Below, one piece after another: positions 46,534 through 54,175 of a stretch of DNA of 64,000 bases. This stretch comes from Dehalococcoidia bacterium (lineage in GTDB: Bacteria > Chloroflexota > Dehalococcoidia > Tepidiformales > Tepidiformaceae): contig JADLBC010000003.1 in the NCBI GenBank assembly GCA_020847985.1, forward strand, positions 1 to 64,000. The letters are read 5' to 3'. Below the pieces are notes generated by a model, which worked only from the letters and a program-made list of their open reading frames with translations, ran no database searches and was not told the DNA's origin. Position 1 is the first letter of the stretch. The number at the start of each line of letters is the position of its first letter. The position numbers and the translations under genes are program-made.

Positions 46534-48084
46534 ATGGCTTCGTTCTTGCGAGCGCCGGAGGCGGCCTCGAAGTGGGCCACCCTGGTCGCGGTCTGCCTGG
46601 GCCTCGGGATGCTGATGATCGACACCTTCGTCGTGAACGTGGCCTTCCCCGCCATCGGCCGCGACCTCGATGCGAACCTGGCCACGGCGGAATGGACGGT
46701 CTCCGGCTACGTCCTCGTGCTCGGTGTGTTCCCGCTCGCGATGGGCCGCCTGGGCGACATCCTCGGGCGGCGGCAGGTGTACCTGTGGGGGCTCGTGCTG
46801 TTCGTGATCGCCTCGGCGGGCTGTGGCTTCGCGGCGAACATCGAGCAGCTCATCGCGCTGCGCGTGCTCCAGGGCCTCGGCGCCGCCGTGATGATGCCCG
46901 GCACGCTCTCCATCGTCACGAACGCGTTCCCGCCACAGCAGCGCGGCCTCGCCATCGGCCTCTGGGGCGGCGTCTCCGGCATCGGGCTCATCGCCGGGCC
47001 GATCCTGGGCGGCCTGCTCGTACACGGCGATTCCTGGCGCTGGATCTTCCTCCTGAACGTGCCCATCGGCGTCGTCGCGATGGCCATGGGCCTGCGCCGC
47101 ATCCCCGAATCGCGCGACCCCAACGCGCCCCGCTCGATCGATTTCGCCGGCGCGGGGCTGCTCGCGGGCGGGCTCGCGCTCGTCATGTTCGCCTTCAGCG
47201 AGGCGAACGGCCGCGGCTGGGGCGACCCCGTCATCGTGGGCTGCCTGGCCTCGGGCGCGATGTTGCTCGTGCTCTTCGTCGTGGCCGAACTGCGCGTCGC
47301 CCACCCGCTCGTCGATGTACGCCTCTTCCGCAATCCGCAGTTCGCGATGGCCTGCCTGAGTGCCTTCCTCTTCTCCGCCGCGGTCTTCGGCACGCAGCCG
47401 TTCACGAGCCTATTCATGCAGAACACGCTCGGCTTTTCGCCGCTGCAGGGCGGATTCGGCTTCCTCCCGGCGACCTTCCTCGTGGCCGCGCTGATGCCGT
47501 TCTCGGGCGTGCTCGCCCAGAAGCTGGGCACCCGCATCCGGCTGCTGCTCATCGCCGGGTCGGCTTCCGTCGCCATCTCCTTCATCTATCTGCTCACGCT
47601 CACGCCCGAAGACACCTACGTGAGCGGCCTCCTCCCGCCGTTCATCCTGCGCGGGCTCGGCATTGGGCTGTTCATGTCGACGAGTTCCGTCGCGGTCATG
47701 AGTTCGCTGCCCATGACCAGGGCCGGCCTCGCCTCGGGCACGCTGACGATGTTCCGCCAGACGGGCACGGCCGTCGGTGTCGCCCTGTTCGGCTCGATCT
47801 TCGTGCACCACATCGATGCCGACCTGCCCGCCCGGCTCGAGGGGCACGACGAGGCCCAGGTCGCGCGCGTCACCGCCGCCGCCGAGCACTTCGCCCTCGC
47901 CGGCGATGGAGAGGTGCGCGAACAGGCGCACGCCTCCGTCGTCGATGGCTTCGTCCTGATGTCCGAGGTGGGCGTTGCCGTCGCGAGCATCGCCGCTGCT
48001 TCGGCCTTCTTCCTGCGGAGGCAGGAGCCGGTGGCGCTGCCCACGGCCGTCCCCGTCGCGGCGGGCGCCGGTGGCTCGGGCTGA
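46534..48084 (+). CDS. DHA2-type MFS drug/H+ antiporter (14 TM)
   Basis: A 516-aa membrane transporter. The N-terminal pattern VNVAFPAIGRDLDANLATAEWTVSGYVL, GRLGDILGRRQVYLWG (motif A) and GLGAAVMMPGTLSIVTNAF (motif C-like, DHA2) identify the EmrB/QacA branch with 14 transmembrane segments. It should export drugs, dyes or toxic metabolites. ATG 46534 is used because GGAGAG lies 6 nt upstream; ATG 46528 is too close. A promoter with an operator-like dyad precedes it, so a local repressor is likely; none is adjacent. Confidence 0.9.
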   Translation: MASFLRAPEAASKWATLVAVCLGLGMLMIDTFVVNVAFPAIGRDLDANLATAEWTVSGYVLVLGVFPLAMGRLGDILGRRQVYLWGLVLFVIASAGCGFAANIEQLIALRVLQGLGAAVMMPGTLSIVTNAFPPQQRGLAIGLWGGVSGIGLIAGPILGGLLVHGDSWRWIFLLNVPIGVVAMAMGLRRIPESRDPNAPRSIDFAGAGLLAGGLALVMFAFSEANGRGWGDPVIVGCLASGAMLLVLFVVAELRVAHPLVDVRLFRNPQFAMACLSAFLFSAAVFGTQPFTSLFMQNTLGFSPLQGGFGFLPATFLVAALMPFSGVLAQKLGTRIRLLLIAGSASVAISFIYLLTLTPEDTYVSGLLPPFILRGLGIGLFMSTSSVAVMSSLPMTRAGLASGTLTMFRQTGTAVGVALFGSIFVHHIDADLPARLEGHDEAQVARVTAAAEHFALAGDGEVREQAHASVVDGFVLMSEVGVAVASIAAASAFFLRRQEPVALPTAVPVAAGAGGSG

Positions 48085-48110
48085 TGTTCGCCCCTGTCCG
48101 CGGCCCGACG

Positions 48111-48116
48111 TAGACT
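48111..48116 (+). promoter_or_regulatory. TAGACT leaderless -10 box
   Basis: TAGACT ends 7 nt before GTG 48124, with no Shine-Dalgarno. Confidence 0.48.
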
Positions 48117-48123
48117 CGCGGGC

Positions 48124-48687
48124 GTGACGGCCACCTTCGAAGACGAGTTCGCGGCCTGGCTCGCCGGGCTGGGCGAAGCGGGACAGGGCCGCCGCCTTGT
48201 GCGCCGCGGCTCCCGCGAAATCCTCGTCTCCAAGCTCGAACCCGACGTCCTCGCGCGCGTGCAGCAGACGATGCTCGGGCTCACCGACCTGCTCTCGCCC
48301 GAGGCCGTGCGCGAACGCTATGCCGCCATCGCCGCGCGCGAACCGGGCATCCTCCGCGTCACCGCCTGGCGCCTCGCCATCCGCGAACTCCTCGCCGGCG
48401 CCGACCTTTCGCCCGCCGCCCGCAACGAAGCCGAGGCGGGGACCGACTCCGTCGCCGCGCTGCTCGATACCGTGCTCTGGTCGGCACCGGTGGCGAATCT
48501 GCCTTTCACGCTCGCGGAAGGCGAACGGCAGGCCTACGAGGACGCCCGCGAGCGCATGGGTGGCGATGCCCCCATCTTCACCCGTTACTACGGCGATTTC
48601 GCCGGCCTGCCCGTGATGAACCATTGCCCGGGCGCGCCCATCGCCCGCAAGCTCCTCGCCGAAGGCTGGGCGCTCTGCACCGGATAG
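48124..48687 (+). CDS. Conserved hypothetical protein
   Basis: A 187-aa soluble protein, mostly helical. Visible features are an acidic N-terminus (FEDEFAAWLAGLGEAGQG), RRGSREILVSKLEPDVLAR and a Cys near the C-terminus (MNHCPGAPIARKLL). No family is recognised. GTG 48124 is set by TAGACT. It is convergent with the GntR-like gene, 4 bp apart. Confidence 0.6.
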   Translation: MTATFEDEFAAWLAGLGEAGQGRRLVRRGSREILVSKLEPDVLARVQQTMLGLTDLLSPEAVRERYAAIAAREPGILRVTAWRLAIRELLAGADLSPAARNEAEAGTDSVAALLDTVLWSAPVANLPFTLAEGERQAYEDARERMGGDAPIFTRYYGDFAGLPVMNHCPGAPIARKLLAEGWALCTG

Positions 48688-48691
48688 GCCC

Positions 48692-49027
48692 TCAGGGGTA
48701 GTCCGACCCCGGCGTCGCGGCGGGCTCCCGGCGTTGCCGCTCCCATTGCCGGGCGAGCGCATCCACATCCCCCAGGCGCGTCGCGAGCGGGTCGATGACC
48801 ACCGCGCGGTCGCCTTCGCCGGTGCGCACCAGGCCCTCGGCATCGAGCTGGTCCAGCGCGCGGCGGGCATCGGCGCGGCGCACCCCGTAGCGTCGCACCA
48901 GTGATGACACCGCGATCACCGAACCCGCGGCGATGCCGCCGATCAGGATCCATTCGCGCAACGAGCCGTGAACGCGGCGCGCCTCATCCCGCGGGGTCTC
49001 GCCGGCGCCGTTCGTTTCCTCGGTCAT
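48692..49027 (-). CDS. GntR-like winged-helix regulator without effector domain
   Basis: A 111-aa protein. A winged helix with HGSLREWILIGGIAAGSVIAVSSLVRR (partly hydrophobic), then YGVRRADARRALDQLDAEGLVRTG, is a GntR-type recognition helix and wing. It ends soon after (~residue 100), so the usual effector domain is absent. It may respond through dimerisation or another protein. SD GGAGGTCC precedes ATG 49027. It is divergent from aroA, 144 bp apart, and could control it. Confidence 0.68.
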   Translation of the reverse strand: MTEETNGAGETPRDEARRVHGSLREWILIGGIAAGSVIAVSSLVRRYGVRRADARRALDQLDAEGLVRTGEGDRAVVIDPLATRLGDVDALARQWERQRREPAATPGSDYP

Positions 49028-49159
49028 GGGACCTCCGTGGCCACGTTTGGCCCTCGCCATTGCAGCGGATGCGAGCGTTGTGCTCAAGTCCCTCGCTATC
49101 GATCCATACGCATCATGTATCGAAGGGCCCGGGGGTGGCGCGAGGCGGGCGCCGCGAAG

Positions 49160-49165
49160 TAGCGT
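49160..49165 (+). promoter_or_regulatory. TAGCGT leaderless -10 box of aroA
   Basis: TAGCGT ends exactly 6 nt before GTG 49172. Confidence 0.48.
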
Positions 49166-49171
49166 GAGCAC

Positions 49172-50464
49172 GTGGCCCTTCCGCAGTTGATCGAAGTCGT
49201 GCCGTTCGAGGCATCGCCCGCCGCGAACGTCGTCGTGCCCGGCTCCAAGAGCATCACCAACCGCGCCCTCGCGCTCGCCGCCATGGCGCGCGGCCGGGTG
49301 GTGATCGAAGGCGCCCTCTGGAGCGACGACACCCGCTACATGTGCGAGGCCCTGCGCGCGCTTGGCTTCGCCATCGAGGTCGAACGCGACGTGGCCGAGC
49401 CCGCGAACCGCCGCATCACGGTCGAAGGCCGCGGCGGCGAAATCCCGCGCGGGGGCACGGCCGCAGCGCCTCTCGAACTCTTCGTCGGCAACGCCGGGAC
49501 GGCCGCGCGCTTCCTCACCGCGCTCGTCGCCCTCGGGCCGGGGGTCTATCGCATTGTGGGCGCCGATCGCATGCGCGAACGCCCGCAGGCGCCGCTGATC
49601 GAGGCCCTCCGTGCCCTCGGCTACCGCGTCGATGCGCCCGGGGACTGCCTCCCGGCGGTGGTCCATGGCGGCGAACCGCGCCGCGGCCACGTCGCCGTCT
49701 CCGCCGCCGAAAGCTCGCAGTTCGCCTCCGCCCTGCTGCTCGCCGGGCACCGCGATGGCTGGAGCGTCGAGGTCACCGGCGCCGACGCCGACGAGGCGCC
49801 CTACATCGAGATGACGCGCCGCATGCTCGCCGCCTTCCCCCACGACGGCGGCGCCTTCGCGGTCGAACCGGACGCCTCAAGCGCGAGCTACATCTGGGCC
49901 GCCGCCTGGATCGCCGCGCGCGACCGCGGCCCCGGCTGGCGCGAAACCACCGACCTCCGTGTCGCGAACTGGCCCGAGAGCGGCTGGCAGGTCGATGCGC
50001 GCTTCCCGGGCTTCCTGCCGCTGCCCCCGGCGGCTTCGCGCGAACGCGACCTTGGCGACAGCATCATGACCGCGATCGCGCTCGCGCCCCTCGCCGAAGG
50101 CCCCGTGCGCTTCGATGACCTCGGCCGCCTGCGCGTGCAGGAGTGCGAACGCGTGGCGGCGCTGCGCACGGAACTGACCAGGTGCGGCGCGCGCGTGACC
50201 GAGGTGGGCGACAGCCTGCTGATCGAGCCCGGGCCACTGCACGGCGCCGACATCGAAACCTATAATGACCACCGCATGGCGATGGCGATGGCCACGCTCG
50301 GGCTCGCCGTCCCGGGCATCCGCATCCTCGACCCCGGCTGTGTCGCGAAGACGTTCCCGAACTTCTGGCAGAAGCTCGCGCTGGGGGGCCCCGCCGGCCT
50401 GGGGGCGACGCTGCTCGATGAATCGGGCACGCGCCTGGATCCCGCCGCGCTCTTCGAAGAGTAG
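49172..50464 (+). CDS. aroA: EPSP synthase
   Basis: A 430-aa cytoplasmic enzyme that adds PEP to shikimate-3-phosphate in aromatic amino acid synthesis. Motifs: PGSKSITNRALALAAM, LFVGNAGTAARFLTALV (glyphosate-binding loop), DRMRERP, RVQECERVAALRTEL and YNDHRMAMAMA. Length is normal for the family. It stands alone, away from other shikimate genes. GTG 49172 fits TAGCGT 6 nt upstream. Confidence 0.95.
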   Translation: MALPQLIEVVPFEASPAANVVVPGSKSITNRALALAAMARGRVVIEGALWSDDTRYMCEALRALGFAIEVERDVAEPANRRITVEGRGGEIPRGGTAAAPLELFVGNAGTAARFLTALVALGPGVYRIVGADRMRERPQAPLIEALRALGYRVDAPGDCLPAVVHGGEPRRGHVAVSAAESSQFASALLLAGHRDGWSVEVTGADADEAPYIEMTRRMLAAFPHDGGAFAVEPDASSASYIWAAAWIAARDRGPGWRETTDLRVANWPESGWQVDARFPGFLPLPPAASRERDLGDSIMTAIALAPLAEGPVRFDDLGRLRVQECERVAALRTELTRCGARVTEVGDSLLIEPGPLHGADIETYNDHRMAMAMATLGLAVPGIRILDPGCVAKTFPNFWQKLALGGPAGLGATLLDESGTRLDPAALFEE

Positions 50465-50505
50465 CCCCGCTCGCGTGCTGCCCGGCGCCCGCCGATGATG
50501 CGCCG

Positions 50506-51234
50506 ATGGATTTCGCCGAGGCGCTCGCCATCTTCGCGTTCGTGGCCGCCGCCGCGGCGACGCAGGCGCTTTCGGGGTTCGGGTTTTCGCTGCTACTGGT
50601 GCCGCCGCTGGCGCTCGTGCTCGGCCCGCGCGAAGCCGTCGTGCTCGCGAACCTGCTCGGCCCGGGGATGAACGGGATCATGGTCTGGCGGCTCTGGCGC
50701 GCCGTCCGCTGGCGTACAAGCGCGGTGCTCCTCGCGGCGGCGGCCGCCGGGATGCCCGTGGGCCTGCTCGTGCTGCTCGTCGTCGATGCGCGTCCCATGC
50801 GCGTCCTCATCGCCGTGACGGTGCTGGTATCGACGTTCGCCCTCTGGCGCGGGTTCGCCATTCGCGGGCGCAGCCTCGTGGGCGACCTCGCCGCCGGGTT
50901 CACCAGCGGCGTCCTGAACACGAGCACGAGCATGTCCGGCCCGCCCGTGGTGTTCTACCTGCAGGGCCGCGGCCTCCCGCCCGACGAGTTTCGCGCCACC
51001 CTCGCGGGCTTCTTCCTCGCGAGCTCGTTCGTGGCGGTGGCCCTCTTCGTGCTCGGTGGGCAGATTCACGCGCGCACGTTCGCGCAGGTGGCGGTGGCCG
51101 CGGCGGGGCTGGTGGTGGGCTACGCCGTGGGCGCGAAGCTCTACCGGCGCATCCCCGTCACCCATTTCCGCGGCATCGTCATGCTCGTGCTCGTCGCCAG
51201 CGCCCTGCTCTCGCTCGCGACGGCCCTCCTGTAG
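50506..51234 (+). CDS. TauE/SafE-family sulfite/organosulfonate exporter
   Basis: A 242-aa membrane protein with about eight transmembrane helices. The family signature is in ALSGFGFSLLLVPPLALVLGP and again in TSMSGPPVVFYLQGRGLP. TauE/SafE proteins export sulfite, sulfoacetate or related anions. It lies 41 bp after aroA and may be co-transcribed, though no metabolic link is clear. ATG 50506 lacks an obvious SD. Confidence 0.82.
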   Translation: MDFAEALAIFAFVAAAAATQALSGFGFSLLLVPPLALVLGPREAVVLANLLGPGMNGIMVWRLWRAVRWRTSAVLLAAAAAGMPVGLLVLLVVDARPMRVLIAVTVLVSTFALWRGFAIRGRSLVGDLAAGFTSGVLNTSTSMSGPPVVFYLQGRGLPPDEFRATLAGFFLASSFVAVALFVLGGQIHARTFAQVAVAAAGLVVGYAVGAKLYRRIPVTHFRGIVMLVLVASALLSLATALL

Positions 51235-51245
51235 CGAAGCCCCCG

Positions 51246-52037
51246 CTAGCGCCCCGTGAACTTCGCCGGCCGGTTCTCAAGGAACGACATGCGCCCCTCC
51301 TTCGAATCCTCCGAGCCGGTGGTGATGCGCTGGAGGTACTCCTCCATCTCGATCTGTTCGTCGAGGCGGCGGCTCCAGCCTTCGCGCACCAGCCTCTTGT
51401 CCAGCTCGATCGCCATCGAAGGGCCTGTCGCGAACGAACGCGCGAGTTCGGTCACGCGCTCCAGGAAGCGGTCCGCGGGCACCACTTCGCTCACGAGGCC
51501 GATGCGCAGCGCCTCCTCGGCATCGACCAGGCGGCCGCTGTAGAGCATCTCCAGGGCACGTGCCTCGCCGACGATGCGCGGCAGGAACCAGGTCGACCCC
51601 GTGTCCGCGACGATGCCCCGGCGCGAGAAGATCGCGCTCAGCCGCGCGCCCTCCTTCGCGATGCGCATGTCGCACGCCAGCGCGAGCGAAAAGCCCGCGC
51701 CCGCCGCCACGCCGTTCACCGCCGCGATCGTCGGCTTGATGCAGTGGTACACCGTCGCCGTCGCGCGGAAGCGGCTGCGGTACTTCAGCGCCCGGCCCGT
51801 GTATGGCCGCGAATGCCAGTCGGCCTCGGTCGTCATGTTCGTGAGGTCGGTGCCCGAGCTGAATCCGCGCCCTTCGCCGGTGATGACGAGGCACTTCACC
51901 TCGTCGTCGTTGTTCGCCTGGTCGACAACCGACTCGATTTCGGCCCAGGCGCCCCAGGTGAGGGCGTTCAGCTTCTCCGGCTGGTCCAGCGTCACCCAGC
52001 CGACGTTATCGACAATCTCGTATCGGATATTGTCCAT
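51246..52037 (-). CDS. Enoyl-CoA hydratase/isomerase family protein (1)
   Basis: A 263-aa crotonase-fold protein. The oxyanion-hole block AGAGFSLALACDMRIA and EGRGFSSGTDL are clear; the second acidic position reads VADTGSTWFLP (Asp in place of the classical Glu). It may act as a hydratase, isomerase or cyclase on an acyl-CoA. The protein pairs with the second crotonase at 52159, downstream on the same strand across heptad element 11. The end VSFLENRPAKFTGR-like tail is shared in form with the paralogue (AFIEKRSPVFKGE). Confidence 0.88.
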   Translation of the reverse strand: MDNIRYEIVDNVGWVTLDQPEKLNALTWGAWAEIESVVDQANNDDEVKCLVITGEGRGFSSGTDLTNMTTEADWHSRPYTGRALKYRSRFRATATVYHCIKPTIAAVNGVAAGAGFSLALACDMRIAKEGARLSAIFSRRGIVADTGSTWFLPRIVGEARALEMLYSGRLVDAEEALRIGLVSEVVPADRFLERVTELARSFATGPSMAIELDKRLVREGWSRRLDEQIEMEEYLQRITTGSEDSKEGRMSFLENRPAKFTGR

Positions 52038-52044
52038 GGCTGAT

Positions 52045-52158
52045 GAGAGAAAAGAGGAAAGAGAAAGGAGAAATGGGGCGGCAACCCCGTGTCTCGATCC
52101 GCGGCCTCTTTTCGCGCCTCCTTTCCTCTTTTCTCTTTTCTCTTTTCTCTTTTCTCTT
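52045..52158. repeat. Heptad element 11 (GAGAAAA / partial core / TTTTCTC)
   Basis: Four GAGAAAA-type heptads, GGGGCGGCAACCCCGTG without a full opposite half, then at least seven inverted TTTTCTC heptads. It links the start of crotonase 1 to the stop of crotonase 2. Confidence 0.88.
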
Positions 52159-52959
52159 CTACTCGCCCTTGAAGACGGGCGAGCGCTTTTCGATGAACGC
52201 GCGGCGTGCTTCCTTTCCGTCTTCGCTGCCGAAAGCGCGGCCGATGGAGACGAGTTCGTAGCGCAGGTGGCCTTCGAGGTCGATCGTCGTGGTGGCGTTG
52301 CGCACCACGCGCTTGGTCAGCTTGGCCGTGATCGGCGAAAGCTTCGTCAGCGAATCCAGGTACTCCGCGAAACGCGCCTCGAACTTATCGTCGTCCACCA
52401 CTTCGCCGACGAGGCCGAGGGCGAGCGCCTCATCGCCTTCGACGGTGCGGTTTTCGAGCAGGAAGCGCATCGCCTTTTCGTAGCCCATGGCCTGCGGGAG
52501 GGTGTAGCTGAGGCCGCCATCCGGTGAGCCGCCGATGCGCGGGTAGCCCGCCATCAGCCGCGCGCCGCGCTTCATGATGCGCATGTCCGCGCCCATCGCC
52601 AGCGAGAGGCCCGCGCCCACGGCCACGCCGTTGATGCCCGCCACGACCGGCTTGTCCGTGCCCTTGCGCGGCCCGAGGAGCATGCGGCTCACCCACCCCA
52701 GTTCGTCCAGCTGGCGGTCGCGCGGCGTCATCCGCGCCAGGTCGTTGCTGCGCGGCCCGCCACTCAGGTCGAGCCCGGCGCAGAAGGCGCGGCCCGTGCC
52801 CGTGACACCAATGACCCAGATGTTGTCATCGGCGGCGGCATCCTCGAGCGCGTTCACCACGCCCCAGGAAAGCTCGTCGTTGAGCGCGTTCATGACTTCC
52901 GGACGATTGAGCTGGATGATGCGGACGTGCCCGCTATCGGTAACGGTGACGGCTGACAT
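52159..52959 (-). CDS. Enoyl-CoA hydratase/isomerase family protein (2)
   Basis: A 266-aa crotonase-fold protein with AVGAGLSLAMGADMRIM and TGRAFCAGLDLSGG, and IGGSPDGGLSYTLPQ at the second active-site loop. It is paralogous to the 51246 gene and probably acts in the same acyl-CoA pathway (beta-oxidation or a terpenoid/aromatic breakdown route). ATG 52959 is chosen because AGGTAGGA lies upstream on the minus strand. The oxidoreductase gene at 53066 precedes it on the same strand. Confidence 0.9.
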   Translation of the reverse strand: MSAVTVTDSGHVRIIQLNRPEVMNALNDELSWGVVNALEDAAADDNIWVIGVTGTGRAFCAGLDLSGGPRSNDLARMTPRDRQLDELGWVSRMLLGPRKGTDKPVVAGINGVAVGAGLSLAMGADMRIMKRGARLMAGYPRIGGSPDGGLSYTLPQAMGYEKAMRFLLENRTVEGDEALALGLVGEVVDDDKFEARFAEYLDSLTKLSPITAKLTKRVVRNATTTIDLEGHLRYELVSIGRAFGSEDGKEARRAFIEKRSPVFKGE

Positions 52960-53065
52960 GGAGATTCCTACCTCTGTTGGAAAGTCGTGCGTGTGGCGTG
53001 CATCGTGGCGAAGCGGGTTCGTATTCGCAACTAACACACCGGCGGGGCGGCGGCGCCGCCGTGCG

Positions 53066-54061
53066 TCACTGCGCCAGGCGGACCATCATCTTCCCCGTGT
53101 TCACGCCGTTCAGCATGCCGATGATCGCCGCGCCCGCGTTCTCGATGCCTTCGTAGAAGGTCTCCTGGTACTTCACCCGCCCGCTCTTCACCCACGCCGT
53201 CATCTCCTCGTCGAAGCGCGGCTTCAGCTCCGGGAAGTCCGTCGCCACGAAGCCGCGGATGGTGATACGGCCGTAGATGATGTTCGAAAGCGTGGTCACG
53301 GGGTCCGAAATCGCCCCGAAGTTGTTGTAGGCCGAGATCATGCCGCACACGGGGATGCGCCCGAGCACGTTCATGCGCGGCAGGGCGGCGTTCAGGTGGG
53401 CGCCGCCGACGTTATCGAAGTAGACATCGATGCCGCGCGGCGCCGCCGCCTTCAGCGCCGTGCGAATCGGGTCCTTCTTGTAGTTGATGGCGACATCGAT
53501 GCCCAGGTCCTCCGTCAGCCAGCGGCACTTCTCATCCGAACCGGTGCTGCCGATGACGTAGCAATCGTGGATTTTCGCCACCTGCACCGCGACCGAGCCC
53601 ACCGACCCCGCCGCCGTGGACACGAACACCTGCTCGCCGTCCTTCATCTGCCCGATGGCGAGGAGCCCGCCATAGGCCACGAACCCGGAGCCGCCCAGCA
53701 CGTGCATGTACACCGAAGGCGGCAACGCCGGGTCGACGTTCAGCTTGCGAACGCCGCGCCCCTCCGTGTTCACGAACTCGCGGAAGGAGGCGCCATGCAT
53801 CACGTAGTCGCCCTCCGCGAAATCCGGGTTGAGCGACTGCACCACGCGGCCGATGGCACTGCCCGACATCGGCTCGTTCAGCGGCTGCCCCGCCGAAAGC
53901 CGCGGCCGCATCGCCGGGTCGATGGAAAGGAGCAGGTTCTGGACGCGGAGCTGGCCGGCGGTGATATCCGGCAGCGCCGTGTCCACCACGCCGAAATCCT
54001 CCGGCACGGGCATGCCCTCGGGGCGCCGAATGAGATGGACTTCGCGGCTGGTGCTGGGCAT
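53066..54061 (-). CDS. NADP-dependent MDR-family oxidoreductase (PTGR-like)
   Basis: A 331-aa zinc-free medium-chain reductase. The Rossmann loop is VSTAAGSVGSVAVQVAKIHDC, with IDPAMRPRL and YFDNVGGAHLNAAL typical of prostaglandin/leukotriene B4-type reductases and curcumin reductase CurA. It reduces activated alkenes with NADPH. It starts the minus-strand run leading to two enoyl-CoA hydratases, so all three may degrade an unsaturated substrate. SD GGAGG precedes ATG 54061. Confidence 0.9.
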   Translation of the reverse strand: MPSTSREVHLIRRPEGMPVPEDFGVVDTALPDITAGQLRVQNLLLSIDPAMRPRLSAGQPLNEPMSGSAIGRVVQSLNPDFAEGDYVMHGASFREFVNTEGRGVRKLNVDPALPPSVYMHVLGGSGFVAYGGLLAIGQMKDGEQVFVSTAAGSVGSVAVQVAKIHDCYVIGSTGSDEKCRWLTEDLGIDVAINYKKDPIRTALKAAAPRGIDVYFDNVGGAHLNAALPRMNVLGRIPVCGMISAYNNFGAISDPVTTLSNIIYGRITIRGFVATDFPELKPRFDEEMTAWVKSGRVKYQETFYEGIENAGAAIIGMLNGVNTGKMMVRLAQ

Positions 54062-54140
54062 GGTTGGCCTCCGGCTTCGGGTTGGGCGAAGGATACGGGG
54101 GTTCGCGCCAACTCGCTCGCAACGGGGGCGTCTTGACCCC

Positions 54141-54155
54141 GGTAAGGGAACCTTC
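54141..54155 (+). promoter_or_regulatory. GGTAAGGGAACCTTC motif upstream of the 54176 lipoprotein
   Basis: Same 15-mer as at 43876-43890 with one change. The GGGAACC core and CGTTTC about 16 nt later resemble an ECF sigma -35/-10 pair. Confidence 0.4.
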
Positions 54156-54175
54156 GCGCGGCCCGCGGCGTTTCC

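Noticed and set aside
49060-49130. An operator dyad between the GntR-like gene and aroA
   Set aside because: ATCCATAC/GTATCGAA match at only six of eight positions, too weak to call.
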